A program made the position numbers and the translations under genes. From NCBI GenBank assembly GCA_023374025.1, contig SIJG01000002.1, positions 1,461,790 through 1,525,789 on the forward strand: a DNA stretch of 64,000 nucleotides, given 5' to 3'. The notes beneath the pieces were generated by a model. That model searched no databases. It was not told where the DNA came from and worked only from the letters and a program-made list of their open reading frames with translations. Below, piece after piece: positions 13,401-24,083 of this stretch. Each line of letters starts with the position of its first letter. Positions within the stretch are counted from its first letter, which is position 1. This DNA is from Heterodera schachtii (lineage: Eukaryota > Nematoda > Chromadorea > Rhabditida > Heteroderidae).

Positions 13401-16400
13401 AAAGAGATGAAAAAAAAACATTTAAGAGAATAGAGGGAACAATGAAGATTAAACCGAATAATATGGTAAACATTCTAAAATTAATAATTAACGGATAAAA
13501 TTTTAATAATTTTCCCAAAATATTTGCACTTTTTTCGGTGCCATTGGGGAGCATAACTCTTCCCCCTGCCCCATTGGTGCCCCCCTCCGGCGACCATTTG
13601 TCTCCAGTGCAGGGCTAGACATAATTAAGTATTTCCGTAATTGAAAAATCGCAGTAATTACGGATTTCTATAATTGAAAGTCAGTTACGTCCAGCCCTGC
13701 TCCAGTGCCAAGGTCGCAGTACCTCTTCCCAAATCCCATTTCGCCACAATCCCACACCCCAGCGTCCATGGCACTATTTCAGTGTAAATTCAACAATTCC
13801 AACCAGGGCCCATTCCGGTATAATTCCCACCCCCCGGCGACCATTTGCGGTTTCTCCGGTGCCAAGTCGGCCATTCTCTCCTACGCCCCACACGAACACA
13901 GCGCCACTTTCCTGTTAAATGTGTGTTTAATGTGCCAAATACAAAGCCCTATTTGGTGTGTCCAACAACTCACCGTCAAAACGGCCGCGTGCTCTTCGCC
14001 ACAGCAAACGTCGACAATGTCCTCCCTTTGAATTGCAAAATGAGTTGCATTTTAATTTTGAAATATTTAAAAGGTTTGAGTCCAAATTGGGCAATTTGAA
14101 ATGCTATTCTTTCACTGAAATGGTTTTTGGCACTTTTGCTTTGCCCCCCCCCCCCCGGGCACTCTGTCCGTCCATTCACTTGAGCAGTGCTTCGATGATT
14201 TTCGGCCTCAACAAGTCCGTGTCCGCCTGCGCAGTGCCCACAAATTGGCGATGGCCCACTGCCATCGCAATGCCACGGCCGGCACAGAACAAAGAGAAGT
14301 GTTTGCCTGTGGTAATTAAGCCGTTAATTGACCAATTAGCTAATTGTACTTAAATGCCCAATAATTCTTGAGTTGTTTTTCCACCTGCTGCTACGCGGGA
14401 CACGCCTTTCCCGCGCAACGCTTCGATCAGAGTTGGCCCCGTGCGCACGCGACGGTCGCCGTGGCCCAATTGGCCATGGCCATTCTCTCCCCAACTGAAC
14501 ACGTGCTCGTCCGCAGTGAGCACTAATTGGTGGGTGACACTCAGCGCAATCTTGGCACAATTAATCATACAACCTTTTGGCACAATTTTAAATCATTTTA
14601 TTAAATCGTAAAGAATTTAAATTGAAGGTAATCTATTTTATAAGAAAGCAAGAATTATGGTGTATTTGACCTTGAACTTTCAACTTCTCATTAATTTAAC
14701 TTTTAATTAATCGACCCTAATTGAGTCGGCTCCTTTAATTAATTGTCCTTTTGAATTTTAATTTTATTTTATCTCTTTTTTAATTAATAAAAATAAATGA
14801 GTTGGCTCCGTTTATTTTATTGCCAATTTGAATTTTCTTTATATTTTTGTCCATTTTCGTTGGTTTGGCCACCTGTTTGATTTGGGCGCGGTCCGGCAAT
14901 TCGGACATGGCCAAAAGTGTGAATTTTTCCGTGTCGAATCTGTACAGTGCCGAATAGCAACTGCTTTGGCTGCTGCTCCTTTTGCTCCGCGCCGCCTTTG
15001 CTGCCAAACATTTCACTCGGCGTGTGCTGTTCAGCAACGGATTCTTACGACGGATCTTCCGGGGAAATGGGAGGAGATATATTTTAAGATTTAATTGTTA
15101 AATTCTCGAAAATTTATGAACATATAAAAAATTTGAGCCAGAAAATAATGGACGACTTGTGTTATTCATTGTCACTAATTAATGGTCAATTATCGCCATT
15201 AATTATTTCGCCCTGATTTTCGTTTGTTTGTCCACCTGTTCAAGCAGGTCAGACGCACTTGGCCTCTGTTCCGGGTCGGCGCGGAACAACTCGCGCACAA
15301 TCAGCCGAATGTCCTGCGAATAAGGGCCCTTCAGGGGTTCGTATTCGCACTGAAAACGGTGCCAAAAATGGAAGATAAAATAATTTTATTTTTTTTAATG
15401 CAACATTTATAATTTTGTGGATCAAAATTGTCAAATTGTCCGCATCAAAGGGTTTCCGCAAGGTGCACATTTCGTACAGACAGCAGCCCATCGCCCACAT
15501 GTCCGACTTGGCGTTGTACGAACGCCCTTCACACTTTAGGGAATAAATGTAAAATTAAATTTCGCAAATTAAAACGGAACCAAAAAATTGCTAAAAAGTT
15601 GCCAATTCTTTGCACATGTTTTTTTGCTAATTGGATTTAAGCAAAAAATAAAAAATAAAATAAACAAATCGGCCAATTGCTTTTCCATGCTCTTCTTAAA
15701 ACTTCCATATTCATTCTTGATTAGAAAAAATGCCGAAACCCAAAAAAGTCATTTTTTTTGCCAAAAAACTGAAATTACGGTAGGCCATGTGATACGGTAA
15801 TTGTTTACCATTTCGGGTGACAAATAGTACGGTGTGCCGAGCATTGTCTGCGCTCCTCCGCCAATGTTCGTCTGTGTGCTCAATTTTTTGCTGACCCCAA
15901 AATCGCCCACTTTGACCATGCGTTCTTTGGTTAGGAAAATGTTTGCCGTTTTCAAATCTCTGAAATTGAAAAATATTTAAAAAAGAATTAAAATATTTTA
16001 TGGATTTAACTCTCATTGAAATTTAAGAAAATAAAATAAAAAATAAAAAAACCGGGGGGGAGGGGGGGGGAAGTGCACCCTCCCATTAATAAATTTCTCG
16101 ACTTTCAAAAAAACTGCAGAAAACTCGTAAATCCCGGTACGGCGTCGCCAAGCAGGACTGGGACGCGCAAAACGCATATGTTCCAAGACTCGAGACTCAA
16201 ACCCGCTCGAGACTCGATAGGACTGAACAGGAAACTCTCCATTCCCGAGTTAAGTGGCCAATTTCAATAAAAAAAGGTGGCTAATTATGATGATCATAAT
16301 TTGAAAAACTCCGATTGATCGATTGGCTTTGCCTGTGCAAAATGTTGTTGTCGTGCAGGTATGAAACTGCGCTGGTCATCTGCTCGAAAATGTCCACCAC

Positions 16401-17420
16401 TTCGCCCTCGGGCAACGGCTGCGCGTCGTCGCGGTGTGCCAACAGTTGCGCGAGAGTGCCGCCGTCCGCGTATTCCATCTCAATCATCAGAGTGCCGTCC
16501 TCCTCGAACGAGTCGAAGTAGTGGATGATGTGCGGGTGGTCGAGCCGGGACAGCAGCGCCACCTCATTCAGCGACATCTGACAAGGCAAATGAGCAAATG
16601 ACTGTTGCTGATCAGACAATGTATCGGCTGATTGACCAATTTGAAAAGCAGAAAAATTTTTTGATCAGAATGGTGATCTAATCGAATCGAGTGATAAGAT
16701 GGCTCTGACCCTACTGATCAGATCAGACAGATTTGATCTATCAAAGCTGGTGGCTGTTACTGATCAGACAATGCTCATCTGACAATTGATTCAGTCAGGT
16801 GATCACCAATTGATGAATGTGATTTCTAATTAAGCGATTAAAAAGCGATCTAGTCAAATTAAGCTGATCAGAGACCAAATTAGGTATGTTAATGGTCAAG
16901 CGGGCTTTATGTAATCACAAGCAACCATTTGATTGCTAAGGTCCGTCAGTGATTAGCCACATTAATCGGCTCAATGAATGCCTAATGAATGGAATACTGA
17001 TGAGAGCGATTAAAGAACTTGATCAGAGTGTTTTCTCCCCGATCACCGACAGACATTGCGTTCGGTTGGCGTCAGCTCGTGCAAATTGATCTCCTTGAGG
17101 ATCACAAATGAATCGTCGTCCTTGCGCCGGTAGAGAACCGCGATGCCAAAAGAGCCTGGAAAAGTGCCAATTTCTTCTTTGGCCATTTTTTATTTGTTTT
17201 TATTTTTATTTTTGTTTTTTCTAATTTTTTCTTCCTTCCGACCTTTGCCAACCGTTCGAATTCGCTCATAGGCTGCCGAACTGTGTTTTGCCAATGCGCG
17301 ACATTCGCTGCCGCCTTCGGCAAAAGTTTTGGCCACGGGCGACGCGTGAGGCGACGGCGTATAGGAATAAAGGGGCGCCGTGTTGGAAAGGGCGGCCGAC
17401 GGCAACGAATTTTTGTGCAT
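10422..17420 (-). CDS. nekl-1: NIMA-related kinase with RCC1 domain (NEK9 / NEKL-1-like)
   Basis: Many exons on the minus strand encode one NEK9-type architecture. The start at 17420 precedes a Ser/Pro-rich leader, then a glycine loop (RIRTVGKG + SFGIAVLY), the lysine in VILKEINL, the HRD-type loop split across exons (ILHR + DLKTANIFL), GDFGVSKKL, and the GTPYYLSPEMVN activation-segment end. An RCC1 propeller follows, with repeats such as VFSWGENGHGQLGHGD (about 14475), VFVWGVGENGRLG (about 13880), VLLENGHVHLFGRNLAAELGHG (about 12690) and ELYSWGMHKW (about 12480). A Ser/Pro-rich stretch, a Lys/Arg-rich stretch (about 12080) and a coiled coil (about 10720-10918) come last. The final exon is 10422-10634. 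NEK8/NEK9-group kinases act in ciliary, endocytic, cuticle-moulting and mitotic control. NEK9-like order plus the C-terminal coiled coil favours NEKL-1. Long introns carry several small repeats. Confidence 0.85.
12125..12240. repeat. Short imperfect inverted repeat in a NEK-gene intron
   Basis: The left side reads ATTTACTGAAATAGAACTC and the right side AATAGAGTCCCCTGGAG followed by CCGTAAGTA. C-rich segments lie between. It resembles the 27731-27797 repeat (TTTACTGAA ... TAGAGCC). It is probably a decayed member of the same family. Confidence 0.35.
13610..13699. mobile_element. 90-bp hAT-like MITE, family CAGGGCT
   Basis: The element begins CAGGGCTAGAC and ends GTCCAGCCCTG. An exact 8-bp duplication CTCCAGTG flanks it (13602-13609 and 13700-13707). 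The interior is AT-rich with internal complementarity (CCGTAATT / AATTACGG). It lies in an intron of the NEK gene between RCC1-coding exons. Confidence 0.9.
16053..16082. repeat. G-tract plus GTGCACCC element end (remnant)
   Basis: A broken poly-G tract is followed by AAGTGCACCC. The same arrangement marks one end of the Mutator-like elements at 52539-52885 and 58808-58975. Only one end is recognisable here. Confidence 0.4.
16600..17060. repeat. TGATCA-rich intron sequence
   Basis: This NEK-gene intron repeats CTGATCAGA, TGATCAGA and GATCTAATCG-like words about a dozen times without a fixed period. The same word recurs in other introns and in the 44-bp satellite at 48510-49080. Confidence 0.55.
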
Positions 17421-18268
17421 TTGATTAAGCCAGGGGACCAGTGAAAGTCTCGTTTAGAATTTGTAATTTTGAAAATTCGTTGTTCTTGCTTTGACTTTAA
17501 CAATAAAAATGGGGTCCGGACAATCCGTCAATGGACAATTCTTCAGTGAAGGACAGACAATCCGTCACAATTCGTCAGCAATTTATTTGCTTGAGCAATG
17601 ATCAAAATTTTGCAATTATTATGTAAAAAAATTGGATGGGATTTACAATATTCCTAATTACTTAATAATTCAATTTAATTCTATATAAATTATATTTTAA
17701 TTTTTTTTAAATGCTTATTCATTGCTTTTTTAAAATAAAACAAATTAATTAATTTTTTTTAGCGATTTACGCGAGTTTCTCACGCATTGTGCCGCGCCGA
17801 GGGTTCAAGCGAAATGTGCCAACTTTTGGTGCCCTTCCCATTTCGGCATTCGTCGCTCATTTTGAGCTGTGCCCGCCGCATTTCATTTGACTGCCGCGAC
17901 TCTCCGCCGCTGTTTTTGTTTCCATGTGAACAACAACATAATACATAATATACACATATTATTATTTTGCTGCTCCTCCAATAATGGCAATGGCACACAT
18001 AATTTGTGTGACCCAAAAAAAGAAATGTGACATTTAATGGGAATGGGAGGAGGGCACAGAAATGCCATTGTTTCCCTACAAAAAATTATTTCTTAAAATT
18101 GTAAGCCATGGGTCTGAGGCATTGGCTTTAAGACATTGGAATTTAAATTTTAAACCGAAAATGAGTCTGAAATTTGAGGGACAATTCAAGATAAATGTCA
18201 AAAAGTCAGTTGATCAATGGATTTATAGTATGGCACCAAAGTTCAAAAAAGGATATGAAAGTGTGAGA
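17421..18268. other. AT-rich intergenic spacer
   Basis: The space lies between two minus-strand genes. It includes two copies of GGACAATCCGTCA-like text near 17517-17570 and long A/T stretches. It should contain the 3' UTR of the upstream helical-protein gene and the NEK promoter. No gene seen. Confidence 0.45.
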
Positions 18269-20725
18269 TCATTTGAATTTGATTTTCTTGGCATTTCTCG
18301 GCGTTTCCGTCACATTTTTCAGCGGTTTTTTCGGCGATTCAATCGCATCGGCGAACTCTTTGACCCACGGGACGCCCGCCAAATCCACAAAAATGGACCA
18401 TTCCTCTTCTGAAAATGGGATTTAAAAGTTTAAAATTGAGCATTTCGCGCATTACCATTGTTTTGTTTCCGCACTTTGCGCAGCAAATTGCGCAATTTCT
18501 CGCTGATTTGCCTGTATTTGGTGATGTGATTGTACGGATCGGCACCCAACTCGACAAAAAGGAGCACATCCAACAGCAGGCCGACCAGACGAGCGTACAG
18601 CCGAGAAGTGCGAATGTGTTGCTGAATTTGGGGTGCTTTTTGGAAAGGCGTTCAAAACACACAAAAAATAAAATGGAAATGGCGCTCAATGATAGTGAAA
18701 AGACAGACCCGGAAAATTTGTAAGTTATACAAATTTAATTTTTAAATTTTATTAGGATTTTTCAGAATGGTACGAGCCGAGTGGGGTAGGGAGAATGAAT
18801 TGATCCCAATTGAACTGACAAAACAGGGTCCAAATCCATGATTTGTTATTAATTATAGACAAAAAATTCCGGTAAAAAAGGGGAAGTGCAAAATGTCCAT
18901 GCCGCAAATTCGGGACAGAAAAATCATATCATATTTTAAAGGGATGGATGGGTGAGTCCCACTAAAACCCTCACAATATTGCCAGCTGATCAGATTTTAA
19001 TGTTCCCGGAACTACCTCCGGATTTGCCGGGTTGAATTTCAGCAGCAAGTCGAGCACCAGCGCGTCAAGTTTGTTGTGGGCATGCTCAGAGAAGTGGGTG
19101 GTGTTGGGATGGACATGGCACAGCAGCAAATAGACGAGAGGGTGGTCGTCCAAGTCGGCAACACTGTTCAACAGCACGTTGCGTTTGTGGGCCGACGCGG
19201 AGGAAACGGAAGCGGAGGCCAACCGCAACAGCGCGGAGGAGGAGGAGGCGGAAGGCGGTGGTGCCAACGCGGAGCAGGAAGACACATTCGCGGCGGCGGA
19301 GGAACAACTGCTGATGTTGCCGATGCCGTGGTTTGCCGCCGCCCCTCGCGCTTCGTCACCGTCGCTGCCCAACAACGGCGCCTCGGTGCGATGGCGTCGG
19401 CGCGCGGCGGTGGCGGCGTAATCGTACTCCAACAGAGTCAACAGGAACAGTTTGTACTGGTCGGAACGGACGTCATTTCTGCGGAAAAGCAAAAATGGGG
19501 CAAACGGTGGACACTTCGTGTACAATTCAAAAAATTTTAAGAAACTTGTAAAATCGAACGGAGAGATTTGCCCGGAACAACTTTTTTTTTTTTTTTACTA
19601 AAAAAGGACAACCCAAATTTAGTTTTTCGGGATTAAACTCGAAAAATGTTGAAATGGCGAAAAACTTTCCATTTTAAATAAAACCCAAAGAAATTGGATT
19701 TTTGGGGTCGATTTGCATGAATCCATAATAAATTTCAATGCCATATGTGCAACTCATTACCTGAAAATGTTGCAGCATTTGTCAATAAATTTGCGCACAT
19801 TGTCCCGCACTTGGCCATCATCATTTTGGTCCGCCTGGTCGCCGGTAACGACGCAAATCCAAAGCCAGCGGAGGTCGGCACTGATCGGCGGTCGAAGCTC
19901 AAGGCAATCCATCAGAAAGTCGTACACATCCAACACGTGCTGTTCAATGTCCTTTGGCTGGTTCTAAATAGAATTTTGAAAATTAAAAAATTTGCTTTTT
20001 TCTCTCAAATTTAAATTCGGAGGGAATGGAAGCAATTCGCACCCCCTGAATTTTGAAAAAACAATTCCATTCAATGGATGGCATTCAAAATTTTCATTCA
20101 CTTCCCCTCAAAACAAAACAAAAAAATACCAAACAAAAGGCGTCAATTGTCCGCTCAATTGGCAGGGCGGAAAGGCGACGGATGTTCGGCCGGAACTCGT
20201 CGAGAATGCGGTTGATCAGAAAGTGCCTCACCTTTACCATGGGGAAAATGAGCAAACAAACAATTTTCGATTGGATAATCCCCCAATGTTCACAACATTT
20301 GCTTCCCTCAACGCCTCCGAGTCGCGGTCCTTCTCAAACAGTTTGTCCAACTCCTCCGTCCGGTTGTATTTGTACGCGCCTTCGGCTGCTGCTATCCGCT
20401 GGAGTTTGTTGCTGGAGGCGGCATAGAGCGAATATTCCTAAAAACGCTAAAGTGCCTCACAATTGGTGAGAGTTTACCCATTGCTGTCAATTATTTGTGA
20501 ACTTTTGACAAATAAAAAGGGAACCCCAAATTGCCACTGTTTCATGCCGTTTGGCAGTTTCGACTTTTTCAGTTATACCTCCTCGGCCAATCGCACAATG
20601 TCCGTTTGGAAGCGGTCGACCAACGCTGAATTTGACGACAGCCAATCAAGCCGTACATGACGGCCTTCCTTCTCGAGTTCAGCGATCAGATCAAAGACAT
20701 TTTCGTCCCAGAAATGGTCAGACAT
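18269..20725 (-). CDS. Conserved-looking helical protein, family not recognised
   Basis: Start ATG at 20725, 8 bases after an AG acceptor. Exons that join in frame: 20579-20725, 20294-20437, 20130-20231, 19761-19963, 18975-19478, 18456-18621 and 18269-18408. The protein of about 460 residues is predicted largely alpha-helical with many Leu/Asp pairs. Examples are [14 protein letters not shown] with [13 protein letters not shown] in exon 4, [15 protein letters not shown] and [14 protein letters not shown] in exon 5, and [20 protein letters not shown] in exon 6. Exon 5 contains a Ser/Ala-rich insert, probably disordered. The C-terminus is basic. No signal peptide or membrane helix is obvious. 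It has the feel of an ARM/HEAT-like helical scaffold, but I cannot name an ortholog and assign no function. Confidence 0.65.
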
Positions 20726-20733
20726 GAAAATAC

Positions 20734-20735
20734 CT
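20734..20735 (-). promoter_or_regulatory. Candidate trans-splice acceptor
   Basis: On the minus strand AAAATTTTAG ends 8 bases before the ATG at 20725. This is the distance typical of spliced-leader addition in nematodes and decides this ATG as the start. Confidence 0.5.
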
Positions 20736-20806
20736 AAAATTTTCCTTTCAAAATGAGTATAAAATGGTTTTGTTTGGTCTATTATTGACAAAGTTATAAT
20801 TTGGTG
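20735..20806 (-). repeat. Dispersed repeat shared with 62970-63050
   Basis: About 70 bases read on the minus strand (TATAACTTTGTCAATAATAG and onwards) match 62970-63050 on the plus strand with few differences. Here the repeat lies just upstream of the start of the 18269-20725 gene, so it may contribute to that gene's 5' region. Confidence 0.75.
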
Positions 20807-21102
20807 CCCGCCGTTTCGGTGCCAGCCCAAGTTTTGGACTACAACTTTTTTCATTGTTGGCCAAATCTAACAATCTTGGTATTTTTCGAAAGCTTTATAT
20901 GTTTAGAAGCTTTTTCTAACCTATTGCTTAGCGATTAGACAATTACCAAAAAAGTTATAACATGAAATAACAAAAAAAACCAAAATTTTGGAAGTTTTCA
21001 CCGAACCGTCCTGTTCCGGTTTATATTTGTTCTTTGGCGTTCTGTATTTATTATTTTACAAAAAAAAAATTTTTTAGCACTAACAAACGAAACCAAATGG
21101 CG
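20807..21102. other. Divergent intergenic region upstream of MSP
   Basis: AT-rich DNA between the divergently transcribed helical-protein gene (-) and MSP (+). No coding feature seen. Confidence 0.4.
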
Positions 21103-21110
21103 TATATAAA
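21103..21110 (+). promoter_or_regulatory. TATA box of the MSP gene
   Basis: TATATAAA lies 90 bases before the MSP start codon, a plausible spacing for a short 5' leader. MSP genes are strongly transcribed in the male germ line, so a clean TATA element fits. Confidence 0.5.
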
Positions 21111-21199
21111 GTGGCGTTTTCACTCACTTCTGCCTATTCCGTTCTTCTCTCATCAGCAACACATCGACGAGCCCAACAACCGCAACAACAGCGACAACG

Positions 21200-21637
21200 A
21201 TGGGGCAATCTCCGGAAGACATCGCAACAATTCCAGCACGTGAGCTGCACCTCAACGCGCCATTCAACATCCGGACCATCTACAACTTCCGCGTACGTTT
21301 GTCGGTTTGGGAGGCTTTCTCTGCTAATTGATCAATCATTGTGCAATTTCAGCTGATCAACACGGGCTCAAAGCGCATTGGGTTCGCCTTCAAGACGACG
21401 AAGCCGAAGCGCATCTTCCTGAACCCGCCGTGCGGCACCGTGGGCGTCGGCGACACCGTGAACGTGATCATCACCGTGGCAACCTTCGACCCGAACAACG
21501 AGGACATCAAGAACGACCGCGTGATCGTGGAGTGGTGCAACACGCCCGGCCCGTCTGACACCGTGTTCAAGCTGGAGTGGTTCGGCGAGGATGGAATGGT
21601 GCGCCGCAAGAATCTGCCAGTCATCTACAACCTGTAG
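21200..21637 (+). CDS. msp: Major sperm protein (MSP)
   Basis: Two exons, 21200-21292 and 21353-21637, encode 125 residues against 127 for C. elegans MSPs. Family hallmarks include IGFAFKTTKPKR, LNPPCGTVGVGD, VEWCNTPGP and the C-terminal DGMVRRKNLPVIYNL. MSP forms the filament system that drives amoeboid sperm movement and is also released as an oocyte-maturation signal. The N-terminal exon diverges from the C. elegans sequence, but length and core fold agree. Codon use is strongly biased to C/G-ending codons, unlike neighbouring genes, as expected for a very highly expressed gene. The single 60-bp intron interrupts the N-terminal third. One-intron MSP genes are, as far as I recall, known from tylenchid cyst nematodes, whereas C. 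elegans MSP genes lack introns. Confidence 0.97.
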
Positions 21638-21724
21638 ACGTGTGCTTCTCACAACGGACGAGCCCTGACGACAATGATACATTTATTTTGTGTGCTCTGT
21701 ATATATTGTATATTTATGCGCCTC

Positions 21725-21858
21725 CCCCGTTTTGCACATCGAATTGTAGCTACCCAATGTTGTATGTATGTACCCATGTGTATATTTGTGTCATCACCGT
21801 TTTTGCACATCGAATTGTTGCTACCAAATCGCTGTATGTATATATATATACCCTTCAC
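21725..21858. repeat. Imperfect direct duplication in the MSP 3' region
   Basis: CCGTTTTGCACATCGAATTG followed by TAGCTACCCAAT (from about 21727) is repeated as CCGTTTTTGCACATCGAATT with a similar tail (from about 21798). Each copy runs on into GTATGTAT. A partial third copy (GTAATTGTAGCTAATAAAT) overlaps the probable poly-A signal near 21911. Confidence 0.7.
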
Positions 21859-21919
21859 CGATGTATATGCTTATTCACTGTGTCTTGTATTGCATGTGTA
21901 ATTGTAGCTAATAAATATC

Positions 21920-22486
21920 TGTGCATGGTCATGTACATTTTAGGCCGTTGACGATGAAAACAAAATTTTCGACTTGAAAATCGACCCCTCCAAAGCTTAA
22001 TTTTGCTCACCCCCCAATTACCGCTTCAAATTTTCACATCGGTTGAGAAACCCAATTTTAGACTCGAAAAATGAACAACTAGAACAAAAAATCCTTGTCG
22101 AAGTAGGGCTCTATTCACACGACCATAAAATAATTTGGCAATTTTTTCTATGTAGAAGCATCCAAATTGGACATTCTTGGTATCATTCGATAGCTCTACG
22201 AGTCTAGGTATTAGCTGCAAATTAAAATTCTTTTTGTTTCAAAAATTATGACCAGAAAACTTCAAAAAACTGTTTTTTAAGCATTTTTGGCCATATATCC
22301 ATAATGGTTTTTAAACAAATTTTTTGCTATTTTTTAAAATTAAAATGTTGAGAGAAGCTCCGATCAAGGGTTTGGAACAAGTTCCAGACGACGAACCGTG
22401 CTAAAATTATCTCTTCTTTAACCTACCTAATTAATTTTACTTTGTTCATTTAAACATTCTCTTCTGCATTGGTTAGTCAGCTAATT
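21920..22486. other. Intergenic, MSP 3' end to PAP2 phosphatase
   Basis: AT-rich sequence without coding features. The probable MSP poly-A signal TAATAAAT is near 21910. Confidence 0.45.
22479..22480 (+). promoter_or_regulatory. Candidate trans-splice acceptor
   Basis: GGTTAGTCAG ends 6 bases before the ATG at 22487. The very short leader is typical of spliced-leader addition. Confidence 0.45.
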
Positions 22487-24083
22487 ATGACGCTGAAAAC
22501 AGAAAGAAGCCATGATCTGCCATTGATCCGTTTTGCAATTGCTATTGTTTTTGGTGAGACTCTTTTTACCAATAGCAAAACAAATACTGTTGTTCTGTTC
22601 AGGTGCGATCGGTTTCAGTCTGAAATTCATTTTCAAACCCGTAGTACGAGGCTTTTCCTGTGGCGACCTGTCCATTAACCTCCCGTCAATTGCGAAAGAG
22701 ACCGTCCCTCTCAAATATTTCTATTTGATCGCCATTCCTTTCACATTTCTTGTGGTGTGTTTGTTGTCATCAGTTCAACAATTCAAACAGGGAAGATTTT
22801 CATCTTGTTCAGATCACAATCGGCGAAATGTGCCTTCACATGGACCCGGATGGGTACTAATGTACTTTACAGACCATAAAAAATAATTATTTTTAAAATC
22901 ATATACAAAAATTTCTAGGGTGTTTTCGGGGTCGTTGATCACGAATCTGACATCCATTTCGACCAAATTCAAACTCCGAACCAGCATTCGGGTTATTTTC
23001 GAACCAAAAAATGATTTTTTGAAAAGTTGAATTTAAAATTTTTGTTCGAAATATGGATTCGGGGTTCAAATTAGGTCGAAATGGATGTCAGATTCGTGAT
23101 CAGCGACCCCGAAAACACCTTAGAAAATTTTTTTTATATGATTTAAAAAATAATTATTTTTATGGTCTGTAAAGTACATTAGTACCCCCGGATGAACGCC
23201 TTTGCTTCAAATATGCGTGTCAGTGGAATTTCGATCGGAGGCTCTGCCAAATGGCGCGATTTATTTGTGTGATTTTGTTGTTTTTTCGTTCAAAATTGAA
23301 ACGTATGTAGTTTAAATGAACATTTTTTCTAGCAATTTGGCTGCTCGGCATTGCTGTTGACCTGTTTTGCGTCAACCTGGTGAAGCTGTCGGTGGGCGGA
23401 TTGCGACCCGACTTCATCGAACAGTGTTACCCAACGGACTTGAAGTACAGAAACGGGGTGGACGGCTGCAGGACGAACAACGACTCCACCCATTTCTTCT
23501 ACTTGTACACCTGCCAAAGGCTGGACGATAACAACGCCAAAATATTGGACTCCCGTCGCAGTTTCTACTCAGGGCACGCCTCCACCGCCTTCTTTTTCGC
23601 CACCTTCCTTATCGTATCTCTTTTTCATTACCGTTGCTTTGCCATACCGTACCAATATTACCGTTGAACTGTTGGAGTGTTCGTACGGTCGTAGTCCATT
23701 TGTCTCCCCCTTTCCCCTCAGATTTACGTCCATTGTCGCATTTTGCCATGCTTTCGTCGTCTGTTCATCACCGACCTTTTTGTTGTGCTGTACGTTCTGT
23801 TGTTCGGTGCCGCCTCTTTCGTGGCCATTTCGCGTCTGTTTGACCACAAACATCACAACGTGGACGTCGTTTGTGGTGCGCTTGCCGGCAAAGCTATTGC
23901 CCTTTTTTTAGTGAGTTTTTTTTTTTGTTCGACTCTCAAATAAATTTAATCATTTGCCTAATTTTTCAGACGTTCATTCACAAGGAACACTTTTCGGCTG
24001 TCCGTCCCATTTCTCGCGCTGATTCTTCCGCCGCTTCTGTTGCAAATGGCGCCTCACAATCGTCCGCTAGCAGCAGCAATTGA
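22487..24083 (+). CDS. PAP2-family phospholipid phosphatase (PLPP/LPP), exon interrupted by a MITE
   Basis: Six exons fit: 22487-22553, 22603-22756, 22791-23218, 23333-23613, 23722-23910 and 23970-24083. The three lipid phosphate phosphatase signatures are present: KLSVGGLRPDF (KxxxxxxRP), FYSGHAS (SGH) and SRLFDHKHHNVD (SRxxxxxHxxxD). There are hydrophobic segments around each, consistent with the six-helix fold. The enzyme would dephosphorylate lysophosphatidate, phosphatidate or related lipids at the plasma membrane or in the lumen. The intron at 22757-22790 would be only 34 bases but gives the right phase. Exon 3 contains a complete 334-bp MITE with an 8-bp duplication. Removing element plus one duplicate restores an open frame (DPD-ERLCFKYA). 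As it stands a TAA follows within a few codons, so this allele may be broken or rescued by unusual splicing. Confidence 0.85.
22853..23186. mobile_element. 334-bp MITE inside a PAP2 phosphatase exon
   Basis: Near-perfect long terminal inverted repeats begin GGTACTAATGTACTTTACAG and end with the reverse complement. The flanking 8-bp duplication CCCGGATG is exact (22845-22852 and 23187-23194). The subterminal motif GGGTGTTTTCGGGGTCGTTG is shared with the 40709-41300 element. Confidence 0.92.
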
